64,000 bases of DNA. It comes from Variovorax sp. Its GTDB lineage: Bacteria > Pseudomonadota > Gammaproteobacteria > Burkholderiales > Burkholderiaceae_C. Of the stretch, positions 9,138 to 18,942 are shown one piece after another. Numbering within the stretch: position 1 is the first letter of the stretch; every line of letters begins with the position of its first letter. Position numbers and translations under genes: made by a program. The stretch spans positions 31,626 through 95,625 of the forward strand of contig JAGIAI010000013.1 in NCBI GenBank assembly GCA_017744935.1, read 5' to 3'. The notes beneath the pieces were generated by a model. The model ran no database searches. It saw only the letters and a list, made by a program, of their open reading frames with translations, and was not told where the DNA came from.

Positions 9138-9787
9138 CCCTGCGCATCGTTGATCTGGGCAAGCATTACGGCGACGTGCCTGTGTTCGAGCATGTCTCGC
9201 TCGAAGTCGCGACCGGCGAATTCGTGGCGATCGTGGGCGAATCCGGCGTCGGCAAATCGACGCTGCTCAACTGCATGGCCGGCCTCGACTATTGGGATGC
9301 CGGCAGCGTGATGCACGACGGCACCGACATCGGCGCGCTCGATGCCGAGGCACGTGCCATCTGGCGGCGCAGGCACGTGGGCTTCGTGTTCCAGGCTTTC
9401 CATGTGCTGCCTCACCTCGACGTGTCGCAGAACGTGGCGCTTCCGCTGATGCTGCTCGGCGACCGCGGCCCGGCAGCCGACGAACGTGTGTCACGGATGC
9501 TCGACGCGGTAGGGCTCGCCGGGCTCGGCGACCGCCTGCCGCAGCAGCTCAGCGGCGGCCAGCTGCAGCGCGTCGCGATCGCGCGTGCGCTGGTGCACCA
9601 GCCTTCACTGCTGCTGGCGGACGAGCCGACCGGCAATCTCGACCCGACCACCGCCGCGCGCGTGCTGGAGGTGCTGCTCGCACAAACGCGCGAGCATGGG
9701 GCAGCGCTGGTGCTGGTCACGCACTCCGAAGCCGCGGCGGCGCGCGCCGACCGGGTGCTGCACCTGAGCGCGGACGGCGTTCGCTAG
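9134..9787 (+). CDS. LolD-like ABC transporter ATPase
   Basis: 217 residues. Walker A is G-E-S-G-V-G-K-S-T, the signature is L-S-G-G-Q-L-Q-R, and Walker B ends in [12 protein letters not shown], the form used by MacB/LolD-type ATPases that drive FtsX-type permeases. No permease is next to it; the only FtsX-type permease in the window is at 14038-16593, and an AttH-like protein that normally completes such operons is at 17696. I infer that it powers that permease. The start overlaps the miaA stop (ATGA), so it is translationally coupled to miaA. Its TAG stop overlaps the TAG of the convergent ammonia-lyase gene (CTAG, 9784-9787). Confidence 0.9.
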   Translation: MTLRIVDLGKHYGDVPVFEHVSLEVATGEFVAIVGESGVGKSTLLNCMAGLDYWDAGSVMHDGTDIGALDAEARAIWRRRHVGFVFQAFHVLPHLDVSQNVALPLMLLGDRGPAADERVSRMLDAVGLAGLGDRLPQQLSGGQLQRVAIARALVHQPSLLLADEPTGNLDPTTAARVLEVLLAQTREHGAALVLVTHSEAAAARADRVLHLSADGVR

Positions 9788-10755
9788 GCGACCTGTCCGG
9801 CAAGCAGCGCCGCAAAGCGCGCCAGATCGACGTTCCCGCCACTGATCACCACACCCACGCGGGCACCCTTGATTGCGTCGCCCGCGGCACAGGCACCCGC
9901 AAACGCGAGGCAACCCGTGGGCTCGACAACCATCTTCATCCGCTCGGCGAAGAAGCGCATCGCCTCGACGAGCTGCGCGTCGCTGACCGTCACGATGTCG
10001 TTCACTTCCCGCTTGATGATGCCGAACGTGTATTCGCCCAGGTGCTGCGTCTGCGCGCCATCGGCGATGGTCTTCGGGGTGTCGATGTGGACGATGTGCC
10101 CTTCGCGCAACGAGCGCTGCCCGTCGTTCCCTGCCTCGGGCTCGACGCCGTAGATACGGCACTGCGGAGACAGCGCGCGCGCCGAGAGCGCCGAGCCGCT
10201 GGTCAGCCCGCCGCCGCCGAGGCAGATGTAGAGCGCATCGAGCGGGCCCGTGTCCTCGATCAGTTCCTTCACCACAGTGCCCTGCCCGGTGATCACGTCG
10301 GGGTGGTCGTAGGGCGGGATCAGCGTCATGCCACGCTCCTGGGCGAGCTTGCGCGTGAGCGCCTCGCGGTCTTCGGTGAAGCGGTCGTACTGCACTACTT
10401 CCGCGCCGTAGCCGCGCGTGGCGGCGAGCTTGGCCGCGGGCGCGTCGTTCGGCATCACGATCAGCGCCGGCATGCCGAGGATGCTCGCGGCGAGCGCCAC
10501 CGCCTGCGCATGGTTGCCGGACGAAAACGCGATCACGCCGGCCTTGCGCTGCGCGGCGTCGAATTTCGACAACGCATTGAAAGCGCCGCGGAACTTGAAA
10601 GCGCCCATGCGCTGGAAGTTCTCGCACTTGAAGAAGAACTGCGCGCCCCAGCGTGCATCGGCGGTGCGCGAACGCAACACCGGCGTGCGGTGGGCATGGC
10701 CATGGATTCGCCCGGCAGCGGCAATGACGTCGTCGTAGGTGGGAAGTGGGTGCAT
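9784..10755 (-). CDS. PLP-dependent threonine/serine ammonia-lyase (threo-3-hydroxyaspartate dehydratase-like)
   Basis: 323 residues, fold-type II PLP enzyme. The PLP lysine lies in F-K-F-R-G-A (Lys about 54), the substrate loop is S-S-G-N-H-A-Q (about 78-84) and the phosphate-binding loop is G-G-G-G-L-T-S-G. There is no C-terminal ACT regulatory domain, so it is a short catabolic type rather than the biosynthetic IlvA. Length and S-S-G-N-H-A-Q fit the serine racemase / threo-3-hydroxyaspartate ammonia-lyase group, but L-threonine or L-serine may be the real substrate. Start at ATG 10753-10755. Confidence 0.87.
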   Translation of the reverse strand: MHPLPTYDDVIAAAGRIHGHAHRTPVLRSRTADARWGAQFFFKCENFQRMGAFKFRGAFNALSKFDAAQRKAGVIAFSSGNHAQAVALAASILGMPALIVMPNDAPAAKLAATRGYGAEVVQYDRFTEDREALTRKLAQERGMTLIPPYDHPDVITGQGTVVKELIEDTGPLDALYICLGGGGLTSGSALSARALSPQCRIYGVEPEAGNDGQRSLREGHIVHIDTPKTIADGAQTQHLGEYTFGIIKREVNDIVTVSDAQLVEAMRFFAERMKMVVEPTGCLAFAGACAAGDAIKGARVGVVISGGNVDLARFAALLAGQVA

Positions 10756-10829
10756 ATCGGCCTCGGTAGTGACAGGGCTGTCGGACACGACTGACAGACA
10801 GCAGAGTTCAAGCGTGCAATTTTCACCGG

Positions 10830-11792
10830 ATGTCCAATCCTCTTGTCTGCGGAAACTGCGGAACACCCAACCGCGCGAACGCGAAGTTCTGCATCGGCTG
10901 CGCGGGACGGCTCCCCGGCCTCGCGCCGGCAGGCGGCGTTGCGGCGCAGATACCGGCGATGCAGTCCTTGGAGCGTGAACGGCCGATCGCCGCGTCGCGG
11001 CCGGAGGCGTCGCCCACGTCGTTCTGGCTGCATCTCGGGCTCGTGGGGTTGACGATGGTGATTGCCTTCGTCGCGTGGTGCATCTACGTGCTGCATGGTC
11101 GGCCCGCGCCGTGGAACCAACGCGCGGAGACAGTGGCGCCGCAGACCGCGGAAACGCGGGAGCCCGTCCGCGCGCTGCCCGTTCCGACGCCCGTGCCCGC
11201 ATCTGCGGCGCCCGCCGCAACTGCCTCGCCCCCGGCCCGCGAGCCGGCCAGGACGGCCGCCGCCGGGCCGAAGAGCAATGCCGCGCCCGAACCGCCGACA
11301 CAAGACGCCGTGACGCAGGCGCTCGCATTGGCAAAGCGGCAGGCCGCTTCGGCGGGCAAGGCCGCCACGCCGGCACCCGCCGCGCAGCAACAAACAACAG
11401 CAGCGGAACGGACTCAGCCCGCCGCTTCGCGCCCCACATCGACCCGCACTGCCGCCATCGCGCCGCGCGCACGTCGCGATACGCGGGACGTCGAGGATCC
11501 GCTTGACTACCCGGTCGTCATCCGCCGACCCAGCTCGCAGCCGGATCTCGGCCCGCCGATCGCGGCGGGGCCAGGCCCGCAATACAGCTGGACGCAGCCC
11601 GCCTCCCCGCGCACCGCCACCCAAGACCCCGGCCCGCCCATCGCCGTCGGGCCGGGACCGCGCTACGAGGCACGCCCGGAAGTGCGCGCGCCGGCTTCGG
11701 CAGTCATGCCGAGCGGCGACTCGGGCCCGCCGATCGCGATCGGCCCCGGGCCACGGTACGACTACTCGACCCCGCCGGCCCGCGAACGCTGA
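10830..11792 (+). CDS. Zinc-ribbon membrane protein with three C-terminal GPPIA repeats
   Basis: 320 residues, not a family I can name. In order: an N-terminal zinc ribbon (C-G-N-C at 7-10 and C-I-G-C at about 21-24), one membrane helix at about 66-88, a long Pro/Ala-rich low-complexity region (about 95-235), and three copies of a 14-residue motif D-x-G-P-P-I-A-x-G-P-G-P-x-Y at about 239-252, 266-279 and 297-310. By topology the ribbon is likely cytoplasmic and the repeats periplasmic. Function is unknown; zinc-ribbon plus single-helix proteins often act as scaffolds. Confidence 0.75.
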   Translation: MSNPLVCGNCGTPNRANAKFCIGCAGRLPGLAPAGGVAAQIPAMQSLERERPIAASRPEASPTSFWLHLGLVGLTMVIAFVAWCIYVLHGRPAPWNQRAETVAPQTAETREPVRALPVPTPVPASAAPAATASPPAREPARTAAAGPKSNAAPEPPTQDAVTQALALAKRQAASAGKAATPAPAAQQQTTAAERTQPAASRPTSTRTAAIAPRARRDTRDVEDPLDYPVVIRRPSSQPDLGPPIAAGPGPQYSWTQPASPRTATQDPGPPIAVGPGPRYEARPEVRAPASAVMPSGDSGPPIAIGPGPRYDYSTPPARER

Positions 11793-11835
11793 AACGCCTC
11801 CTGCCGTAAATTCCTCGCACTTTTTCGGCACCTGC

Positions 11836-11862
11836 TGTCGAAATGCCCTCTTGCGCGCCGTC
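11836..11862 (+). promoter_or_regulatory. Putative ECF42-type promoter
   Basis: TGTCGA at 11836-11841 is followed after 17 bases by CGTC at 11859-11862. This matches the motif I recall for ECF42 sigma factors (TGTCGA and CGA/TC). It lies about 47 bp before the DGPF gene, which is translationally coupled to an ECF42-like sigma factor, so autoregulation is plausible. Confidence 0.55.
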
Positions 11863-11908
11863 ATTGCAGTGAGCGATCCTGCTCGGCACATTTTTCTGCG
11901 AGGTTTCC

Positions 11909-12262
11909 ATGCAATACATGCTCATGTTCTATCAGCCGGAATCTGAATTCCTGGAGCGCGACGAGATCACCAGCAAGGCCTATCGCGCCAGCTGGATGGA
12001 CTACGTGGGCGCGATCCGCAGCTCTGGCGTCGCACTCAACGGCCACGGCCTCCACCCGCCGATGACGGGCACCACGCTGCGCGTTCGCGGTGACAAGCGC
12101 CAGGTGCAGGACGGTCCCTTCGCCGACACCAAGGAACAGCTCGGCGGCTACTTCGTGATCGACGTCGCCGACCTCGACACCGCGCTCGAATGGGCTGCCC
12201 GGGCGCCCTGCGCGAGCACCGGCGGCGTCGAAGTGCGCCCGGTGTTCACGGCCCCGATGTGA
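11909..12262 (+). CDS. DGPF (YCII-related) domain protein
   Basis: 117 residues, a dimeric ferredoxin-like alpha-beta fold of the YCII superfamily with the namesake motif Q-D-G-P-F-A-D-T-K-E (about residues 70-79) and the start M-Q-Y-M-L-M-F-Y. DGPF proteins of this kind are encoded next to ECF42 sigma factors; their biochemical role is not settled. The stop codon overlaps the GTG start of the sigma gene (GTGA at 12259-12262), so the two are coupled. Confidence 0.9.
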   Translation: MQYMLMFYQPESEFLERDEITSKAYRASWMDYVGAIRSSGVALNGHGLHPPMTGTTLRVRGDKRQVQDGPFADTKEQLGGYFVIDVADLDTALEWAARAPCASTGGVEVRPVFTAPM

Positions 12263-13512
12263 CCCACGCTGCGCGGCACGAAGCGCGAACGGCCGCCGAA
12301 CGGGCCGCCGAGACGGCCGCACGCCAGTCGTACGGCCGGCTGGTCGCGATCCTTTCGGCGCGCACGCGCGACATCGCGGCGTCGGAAGACGCGCTCGCCG
12401 ATGCCTTCGCGCGTGCGCTCGAACGCTGGCCAGTCGAGGGCGTGCCGGACCGGCCCGAGGCCTGGCTGCTTAGCGTCGCGCGCAATCGCACGCTGGACGC
12501 CTGGCGGCACACCCGTGTGCAGGACGAGGCAGCGCAGACCCTGCTCCTGCTCGCCGATGAAGTCGCGGCGGAGCGGGGCGGCGCGGAGGCGGTGCCTGAC
12601 GACCGCCTGCGCCTGCTCTTCGTCTGCGCCCACCCGGCGATCGACGAAGCCGCCCGCGCGCCGCTGATGCTGCAGACGGTGCTCGGCCTCGACGCGACAC
12701 GCATGGCGGGCGCTTTCCTCACCGCGCCGGCGACGCTCGGGCAGCGGCTGGTGCGTGCCAAGGCGCGCATCCGGGCTGCCGGCATTCCCTTCGAGTTCCC
12801 GCGCGCGCAAGACCTGCCGCAGCGCCTGCAGGACGTGCTCGACGGCATCTATGCCGCCTACGGCACGGGGTGGGACGACGTCGACGGCGCGGACGCCAAG
12901 CAGCGCGGGCTCACGGCCGAAGCCATCGAGCTGGGGCGGATCCTCTGCGAACTGATGCCGGGCGAACCCGAACCCTGGGGGCTTCTCGCATTGATGCTGT
13001 TCTGCGAGAGCCGGGCTGCCGCGCGCCGCAGCGATGCGGGCGACTACGTGCCGCTCGACGAACAAGACATCGCGCGGTGGGACCACGGCCTTCGCGCGCA
13101 GGCCGAGCAGGCCCTGCACACTGCTGCGGGCTTGAGCAGGCCGGGCGCCTATCAGATGGAAGCCGCGATCCAGTCTGCGCACTGCGCTCGACGCCTTGGC
13201 GCCGAAGTGCCGCGCGATGCGCTCGTGGCGTTGTACGACGGGCTACTCGCCTTGCGCCCAGGCTTGGGCGCACAGGTGAGCCGCGCCTGCGCGCTGGCCA
13301 ACGCCGCCGGCCCGGCCGAGGGACTGCGCGCACTCGACGCGTTCACACCGACGCAGATCGCCAACTACCAGCCCTACTGGGCGGCACGTGCGTATCTGCT
13401 GGGAGAGACGGGAAAGATGCTGGAGGCCCGAGAGGCCTATGCGCGAGCGGCGGGCTTGAGCACGAGCCCGGCGATCCGGGCTTATCTGATGGCTGCGGCC
13501 AGCCGGTTGTGA
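12259..13512 (+). CDS. ECF42-type RNA polymerase sigma factor with C-terminal extension
   Basis: 417 residues from GTG 12259. The N-terminal third is a sigma70 region 2 (D-A-L-A-D-A-F-A-R-A-L-E-R-W, R-P-E-A-W-L-L-S-V-A-R-N) and region 4 (about 120-180, ending in Q-R-L-V-R-A-K). The remaining 230 or so residues form the helical, TPR-like extension (DUF6596) typical of ECF42 sigma factors, including D-G-I-Y-A-A-Y-G-T-G-W and A-L-L-A/L-A-L-M-L-F stretches. There is no anti-sigma gene beside it, as expected for ECF42, where the extension is thought to control activity. Regulon unknown. Confidence 0.9.
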   Translation: MTHAARHEARTAAERAAETAARQSYGRLVAILSARTRDIAASEDALADAFARALERWPVEGVPDRPEAWLLSVARNRTLDAWRHTRVQDEAAQTLLLLADEVAAERGGAEAVPDDRLRLLFVCAHPAIDEAARAPLMLQTVLGLDATRMAGAFLTAPATLGQRLVRAKARIRAAGIPFEFPRAQDLPQRLQDVLDGIYAAYGTGWDDVDGADAKQRGLTAEAIELGRILCELMPGEPEPWGLLALMLFCESRAAARRSDAGDYVPLDEQDIARWDHGLRAQAEQALHTAAGLSRPGAYQMEAAIQSAHCARRLGAEVPRDALVALYDGLLALRPGLGAQVSRACALANAAGPAEGLRALDAFTPTQIANYQPYWAARAYLLGETGKMLEAREAYARAAGLSTSPAIRAYLMAAASRL

Positions 13513-13519
13513 GCGGCGA

Positions 13520-13864
13520 TCAGCTCGCGCTCTTCACCCGAAGCCAGGAGGGGAACGCGCGATCGAACTCCTGGGCAGTCACGTCCTGGAGATGGTCGCA
13601 GGCACTCAGCGGCAGCCCCACGCTCACTTCGCGATGCCAGAGCACCACGCCCGCGAGGCGATTGACCAGGATTCGCTCCTCGCGCGGCACCGGGTAATCG
13701 GAAACGCTGCTCGGGAGCCGCTCCATGGCCACACGGCGGCGGACTTCGACAGCCATCCACCCCTGGCGTTGCTTCCTGATACAGGTCGACCTGCCCAGCC
13801 AGTGCTCGACATAGAGCTCCCGCAGCGCGAAGGCAGCAACAAGGATGAGCACCCAGGTCAACAT
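13520..13864 (-). CDS. Small membrane-anchored hypothetical protein
   Basis: 114 residues from the ATG at 13862-13864, which has a GGTGGA ribosome-binding site. One hydrophobic helix at the N terminus (about residues 2-16) is followed by a basic cytoplasmic-type region containing W-L-G-R-S-T-C and K-Q-R-Q-G-W-M. I do not recognise the family. It converges on the sigma factor gene and its upstream region is shared with the divergent FtsX-type permease gene. Confidence 0.55.
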   Translation of the reverse strand: MLTWVLILVAAFALRELYVEHWLGRSTCIRKQRQGWMAVEVRRRVAMERLPSSVSDYPVPREERILVNRLAGVVLWHREVSVGLPLSACDHLQDVTAQEFDRAFPSWLRVKSAS

Positions 13865-14024
13865 GAGATATCCACCGTAAGTTGTTGAGCTGAAAGACTT
13901 TGGCAGTTGTCGAAAGATAGTCCCGCAATACCGCATCGTGCAATACGGCGAAAGCAGTAGACCCCCTACGCTGATACGAACAGCGTGATTTTTGTCGCAC
14001 CGAAACAACCATCCCGTGGCGCGG

Positions 14025-14030
14025 CAGAAT
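14025..14030 (+). promoter_or_regulatory. Putative -10 box of the FtsX-type permease gene
   Basis: CAGAAT ends seven bases before ATG 14038; no Shine-Dalgarno sequence is present. Same geometry as at 3926, 16603 and 43002. Confidence 0.35.
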
Positions 14031-14037
14031 GCCTTGC

Positions 14038-16593
14038 ATGTGGGCGCTGCTCTCCACCTTCTCTTTGCAGGAACTGCGGCACCACCCGTGGCGCAACGCC
14101 GCGGCGATCGTCGCGGTGATGCTCGGGGTAGCGCTGGCCTTCTCGGTCCAGCTCATCAACGCCTCGGCGCTCGACGAGTTCTCGAGCGCGGTCCGCTCGG
14201 TCAACGGCCAGCCCGACCTGGAATTGCGTGCGGTGCAGGGGAGCTTCGATGAAGCCGTCTTCGCAAAAGTGGCAACGCATCCGATGGTTTCGCTCGCAAG
14301 CCCTGTGCTCGAAGTGCCGACGGTGGCGCTGGCGGGTGGCCGGCAGATCCCGATCCGCGCGGTGGGCATCGACCCGCTGGTGCTGCCGTCGATCGCACCC
14401 GCGCTAATGCCCAGACCGGCCGAAGGCAGCGAGCGCCTTTCGCTGCTGCGGCCGGGCAATGTGTTCCTCAACGCGGCAGCGCGCAACGCGCTCGGCGAGA
14501 CGGCTGCCACCGTGCAATTGCGCGTCGGGGGCGAGTGGCAAGCGATGAAGGTTGCCGGCCAGGTCGCCGCCGGCGGCGCGGCGCTCGCGGTCATGGACAT
14601 CGGCGCGGCGCAGGACCTGTTCCATCGCGGTGGCCAGCTCACCCGGATCGACCTGCGACTGGCGCCGGGCACCGACCGCGCCGCCTTCACGCGCGCCTTG
14701 CGCGAATCGCCGGGCTGGTCGCAGGGCATCCAGATTGCGGAGCCCGGCGACGCCGCGGAGCGCGTGAGCAATCTCTCGCGGGCCTATCGCGTCAACCTCA
14801 CCGTGCTCGCACTGGTGGCGCTATTCACCGGGGCCTTCCTCGTCTTCTCCGTGCTGGCCCTCAGCGTCGCGAAGCGTGCGCAGCAGTTCGCGCTACTCGG
14901 CGTTCTCGGCCTCACGCCGCGCGGTCGGCTCGGACTGGTGCTCGCCGAATCGCTGGTGCTGGGCCTCATCGGCAGCGCGGCCGGCATTGCACTCGGGACG
15001 GCGCTGGCCACCTTTGCGCTGAAGGTGCTTGGCGGCGATCTCGGCGGGGGCTATTTCGAAGGCGTTGCACCGACGCTGCGCTGGAGCTGGGGCGCTGCCC
15101 TGCTCTACGGCGCTCTCGGCGTTCTTGCTGCGCTGGTCGGCGGCTGGTGGCCGGCGCGCGCCGCGCAGGCACTGCCGGAGGCACAGACGCTGAAGGGCCT
15201 CGGCACCACGCATGCGCAACGCGGTGCTCATCGGATCGCGCTGCTTCTGATCGCCGCCGGCGTGGCACTGGCCGCGGCGCCCGCGGTCTTCGGCATCCCG
15301 ATCGCCGCGTATCTCTCGGTCGGCTTCCTGCTGGTGGGCGGCATCACAGCCCTGCCGTGGCTGATCGCCCTGCTCTACGACCGCATCGCACCCCTCTTTT
15401 CCGAACGCGTGCTCCCGCTGCTCGCGATCGAGCGGGCGCGGCGCATGCGCGGCACCGCAGCGGTCGCTGTCAGCGGCGTGGTCGCGAGCCTGAGCCTCGC
15501 GGTTGCGCTCACGGTGATGGTCGCGAGCTTCCGTGATTCCGTCACGCGGTGGCTCGACGTGGTGCTGCCGGCCGATCTCTATCTGCGCAGTGCGAGCGGT
15601 GGCAGTTCCACGAGCGAGCAGGCCTCGTTCTCGCCCGCGACCGTCCAGGCCTTTGCACAGATTCCCGGGGTTGCTCGGACGGGCACGCTGCGGACGCGCG
15701 CCTTGCTGCTCGATCCTTCGCGGCCCGCGGTGACGCTGATCTCGCGCAGCCTCGACGACGGTGCCGATCGCTCGCTGCCACTGCTCGGCGCGGCGCTGGC
15801 CGTGCCTGCAGGCCAGATCGGCGTCTACGTGAGCGAGGCGATGGTCGAGCTCTACGGCGCGCGCCCCGGCGCGGTCTTCGAGCCGCTCTCGCGCGCGTTC
15901 GCATCCGTATCGCCCGCGCAGCCGCCGGTCTTCTTCGTCGCGGGCATCTGGCGCGACTATGTGCGGCAGTTCGGCGCGATCACGATCGACGCCCGCGACT
16001 TCGAGCGCCTGACCGGCGACCGCAGCGTCAGCGACATCGCGCTCTGGCTCGCGCCCGGCGCCGATGCATCGAAGGTGACGCAGGCAGTGCGCGATGTCGC
16101 CGCAGAGCGGCTTGGCCCGGCCGAACCGATCGAGATCGCCTCGGTCGGGCAGATCCGCGCCACCTCGCTGCGCATCTTCGACCGCAGCTTCGCCGTCACC
16201 TACTGGCTGCAGGCGGTCGCGATCGGCATCGGCCTGTTCGGCATCGCGGCCAGCTTCAGCGCGCAGGTTCTCGCGCGACGCAAGGAATTCGGGCTCCTGG
16301 CGCACCTCGGCTTCACGCGAAGGCAGGTGCTCGCGATCGTCGCGGGCGAAGGCGCGGCATGGACCGCCATCGGCGCGATCGCGGGGCTGGTGCTCGGACT
16401 CGCGGTATCGGTGGTGCTGGTGCACGTGGTCAATCCGCAGAGCTTCCACTGGACGATGGATCTGCTGGTGCCGTGGGTGCGCCTCTTCGCGCTGTGCGCG
16501 GCGGTGCTTGCGGCCGGCACGCTCACCGCGTGGCTCGCGGGGCGCGCGGCGGCCGGCCATGACGCCGTGATGGCTGTCAAGGAAGACTGGTGA
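14038..16593 (+). CDS. FtsX-type ABC transporter permease
   Basis: 851 residues from ATG 14038 (ATG 14029 is possible). Layout: N-terminal helix, periplasmic MacB-PCD-like domain, a first FtsX block of three helices (about 255-380), a second four-helix segment and periplasmic domain, then a second FtsX block at the C terminus (about 720-850). Large two-block permeases like this work with LolD-like ATPases to move lipids or lipoproteins and commonly sit beside an AttH-like lipocalin gene. Here the AttH gene is one gene downstream, but the ATPase gene is about 4.2 kb upstream at 9134. Confidence 0.9.
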   Translation: MWALLSTFSLQELRHHPWRNAAAIVAVMLGVALAFSVQLINASALDEFSSAVRSVNGQPDLELRAVQGSFDEAVFAKVATHPMVSLASPVLEVPTVALAGGRQIPIRAVGIDPLVLPSIAPALMPRPAEGSERLSLLRPGNVFLNAAARNALGETAATVQLRVGGEWQAMKVAGQVAAGGAALAVMDIGAAQDLFHRGGQLTRIDLRLAPGTDRAAFTRALRESPGWSQGIQIAEPGDAAERVSNLSRAYRVNLTVLALVALFTGAFLVFSVLALSVAKRAQQFALLGVLGLTPRGRLGLVLAESLVLGLIGSAAGIALGTALATFALKVLGGDLGGGYFEGVAPTLRWSWGAALLYGALGVLAALVGGWWPARAAQALPEAQTLKGLGTTHAQRGAHRIALLLIAAGVALAAAPAVFGIPIAAYLSVGFLLVGGITALPWLIALLYDRIAPLFSERVLPLLAIERARRMRGTAAVAVSGVVASLSLAVALTVMVASFRDSVTRWLDVVLPADLYLRSASGGSSTSEQASFSPATVQAFAQIPGVARTGTLRTRALLLDPSRPAVTLISRSLDDGADRSLPLLGAALAVPAGQIGVYVSEAMVELYGARPGAVFEPLSRAFASVSPAQPPVFFVAGIWRDYVRQFGAITIDARDFERLTGDRSVSDIALWLAPGADASKVTQAVRDVAAERLGPAEPIEIASVGQIRATSLRIFDRSFAVTYWLQAVAIGIGLFGIAASFSAQVLARRKEFGLLAHLGFTRRQVLAIVAGEGAAWTAIGAIAGLVLGLAVSVVLVHVVNPQSFHWTMDLLVPWVRLFALCAAVLAAGTLTAWLAGRAAAGHDAVMAVKEDW

Positions 16594-16602
16594 GCGACTC
16601 GC

Positions 16603-16608
16603 GACAAT
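16603..16608 (+). promoter_or_regulatory. Putative -10 box of the Cds1-like gene
   Basis: GACAAT ends seven bases before ATG 16616, in the 22-bp gap after the permease gene. No Shine-Dalgarno sequence. Suggests an internal promoter giving a leaderless mRNA. Confidence 0.3.
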
Positions 16609-16615
16609 CGCCGCC

Positions 16616-17686
16616 ATGAACGCATCGACATCCCAAGGAACCCGCTGGCTCGACAACGCCATCCTGCGCATCGAAGCCGACTACCAGCGCAGCGCCGACA
16701 CGCACCTCATCCCGCTGCGGCTGCCGGCTTTTGCGGCTGCGGGCATCGATCTGTACCTGAAGGACGAATCGACGCATCCCACGGGAAGCCTCAAGCACAG
16801 GCTCGCGCGCTCGCTCTTTCTCTATGCGCTGTGCAACGGATGGATCAGGGAAGGCATGACGATCGTCGAGGCATCCAGCGGCTCGACCGCGGTGAGCGAA
16901 GCCTACTTCGCGCGCCTGCTTGGCCTGCCCTTCATCGCGGTCATGCCGCGCAGCACGTCGCCCGAGAAGGTGACCCAGATCGAGTTCCACGGCGGAAGCT
17001 GCCATTTCGTCGAACGCGCGGACCAGGTCTACGACGAGGCACGCGCGCTGGCCGAGCGCACCGGCGGCCACTACATGGACCAGTTCACCTACGCCGAGCG
17101 CGCCACCGACTGGCGCGGCAACAACAACATCGGCGAAAGCATCTTCCAGCAGATGGCCCGCGAGCGGCATCCGGTGCCGGCATGGATCGTGGTGGGCGCA
17201 GGCACAGGCGGCACCAGCGCGACCATCGGCCGCTACGCGCGCTTTCGCCGCCACCAGACGCAGGTATGCGTCCCCGATCCGGAAGGCTCTGTCTTTGCGG
17301 ACTACTACGCCAGTGGCGACGCAGCGCTCACCGCGCCGGGCTCGCGAATCGAAGGCATCGGCCGCCCACGTGTGGAGCCGAGCTTCATCCGCGAGCTGGT
17401 GGACCGGATGATCGTGGTGCCGAACGTCGATTCCGTCGCCGCGATGCGCGCGCTCTCGGCGCTCCTCGGCCGCAAGGTCGGGCCGTCGACCGGCACCAAC
17501 TTCGTCGGCATGCTCGCGCTCGCGCAGGAGATGCGCGATGCGGGTCGCCAGGGCTCGATCCTTTCGCTGTTGTGCGATTCCGGTGAACGCTACCTGCCGA
17601 GCTATCACGATGCCGACTGGGTGCGCCAGAACTTCGGCGAGGTGAGCGAGGCGCAGCGCCGCATCGACGCAGCGATCGCGGCCTGA
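16616..17686 (+). CDS. PLP-dependent cysteine synthase/desulfhydrase family protein (Cds1-like)
   Basis: 356 residues, fold-type II PLP enzyme. Marks are P-T-G-S-L-K-H-R (PLP lysine about 61), [11 protein letters not shown] (about 85-95), [10 protein letters not shown] and G-P-S-T-G-T-N near the C terminus. It resembles the Cds1 group of L-cysteine desulfhydrases more than CysK or CysM. It lies 22 bp after the permease and 9 bp before the AttH-like gene, so it is part of this transcription unit even if its chemistry is unrelated. Substrate not proven. Confidence 0.87.
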   Translation: MNASTSQGTRWLDNAILRIEADYQRSADTHLIPLRLPAFAAAGIDLYLKDESTHPTGSLKHRLARSLFLYALCNGWIREGMTIVEASSGSTAVSEAYFARLLGLPFIAVMPRSTSPEKVTQIEFHGGSCHFVERADQVYDEARALAERTGGHYMDQFTYAERATDWRGNNNIGESIFQQMARERHPVPAWIVVGAGTGGTSATIGRYARFRRHQTQVCVPDPEGSVFADYYASGDAALTAPGSRIEGIGRPRVEPSFIRELVDRMIVVPNVDSVAAMRALSALLGRKVGPSTGTNFVGMLALAQEMRDAGRQGSILSLLCDSGERYLPSYHDADWVRQNFGEVSEAQRRIDAAIAA

Positions 17687-17695
17687 GCGCTTCGC

Positions 17696-18772
17696 ATGCA
17701 CGCAAGCGGACTACCGGGACTTTCGCGACGGATGCTGATGCTCGGCGCCCTTGGCGTCCTGGCTGCGCCCGCGACCGCATGGGCGCTGCCGCCGCGCGAG
17801 ATGCGCTTTCCGCGCGACTACGGCAGCCACCCTGATCTCAACACCGAGTGGTGGTACATCACCGGCCATGCGCGCTCCGGTGCGCGAGAGTTCGGATTCC
17901 AGCTCACCTTCTTCCGCTCTCGCATTGCCGAAACGCAGGACATGCGATCTGAGTTCGCGGCGCGGCAACTGATCTTTGCGCACGCGGCCATCACCGATCT
18001 CGAAGGCCGCAAGCTCTGGCACGACCAGCGCATCGCCCGTGCGGGCTTCGGCGTGGCGTCGGCCTCGGAAGGAGACGCCGACGTGCGCCTGCGCAACTGG
18101 ACACTCAAGCGCGAAGGCAAGGGCTACGCCGCGCAATTGCCTGCCGAGGGCTTCGCCCTGGACCTGCGCTTTGCGCCCACGCAGCCGGTGATGCTGCAAG
18201 GCAATGCAGGGCTTTCACGCAAGGGACCTTCAGTCGAACAAGCGAGCTACTACTACAGCGAACCCCAGCTTGCGACCGAAGGCCGGCTCACGGTGCAAGG
18301 CCGCGCTTTCGATGTGAAAGGCACCGCATGGCTCGATCACGAATGGAGCGATGCCTACCTGCATCCCGACGCGTCCGGCTGGGACTGGATCGGCATGAAC
18401 CTCTTCGATGGCAGCGCGCTGATGGCTTTCCGCATCCGGCATCGCGATGGCTCCACGCTGTGGGCCGGCGGATCGATGCGCGGTCCGGATGGGCGGATGC
18501 GCGTGTTCAGCCCCGAAGAACTGCAGTTCACGCCTGAAGGGCGATGGGTGAGCCCACGCACGAAGGGGGACTATCCGGTGCGTCTGCGCATCCAGACTCC
18601 AGTCGGCACGTTCAGCGTGCATCCGCTGCTGGACGACCAGGAGCTCGATAGCAGCGGATCGACCGGTGCGGTGTATTGGGAAGGGTTGAGCGATCTGCGG
18701 GATGCGCAGGGGCGGACTGTGGGGCGCGGGTATCTTGAGCTGACGGGGTATGTGCGGGCGTTGAGGATGTGA
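17696..18772 (+). CDS. AttH/CrtC-like lipocalin-domain protein
   Basis: 358 residues. A leader with S-R-R-M-L-M-L-G-A (Tat-like twin Arg) precedes a cleavage site near A-W-A-L, so it is exported. The mature protein has N-T-E-W-W-Y-I-T-G-H (about 49-58) and W-L-D-H-E-W-S-D (about 217-224), hallmarks of the AttH / carotenoid 1,2-hydratase double-lipocalin fold. There are no carotenoid genes nearby; members next to FtsX-type permeases are thought to bind lipophilic cargo in the periplasm. That role is inferred here. Confidence 0.88.
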   Translation: MHASGLPGLSRRMLMLGALGVLAAPATAWALPPREMRFPRDYGSHPDLNTEWWYITGHARSGAREFGFQLTFFRSRIAETQDMRSEFAARQLIFAHAAITDLEGRKLWHDQRIARAGFGVASASEGDADVRLRNWTLKREGKGYAAQLPAEGFALDLRFAPTQPVMLQGNAGLSRKGPSVEQASYYYSEPQLATEGRLTVQGRAFDVKGTAWLDHEWSDAYLHPDASGWDWIGMNLFDGSALMAFRIRHRDGSTLWAGGSMRGPDGRMRVFSPEELQFTPEGRWVSPRTKGDYPVRLRIQTPVGTFSVHPLLDDQELDSSGSTGAVYWEGLSDLRDAQGRTVGRGYLELTGYVRALRM

Positions 18773-18942
18773 GGGTGATGACGTCACGCTCGATGCGGTC
18801 GCGTTCGGTTCGGACGATACAAGGGCCATCTATTTTTCGAGCGCCATCACACTGACAACTGCGATGGGACATACGTTAGTTCACCGAGTAAGTCGGACTG
18901 GGCCGGCATTGCGAAGTCCGCTTCTGGCGCGAGTGCAGCCGG

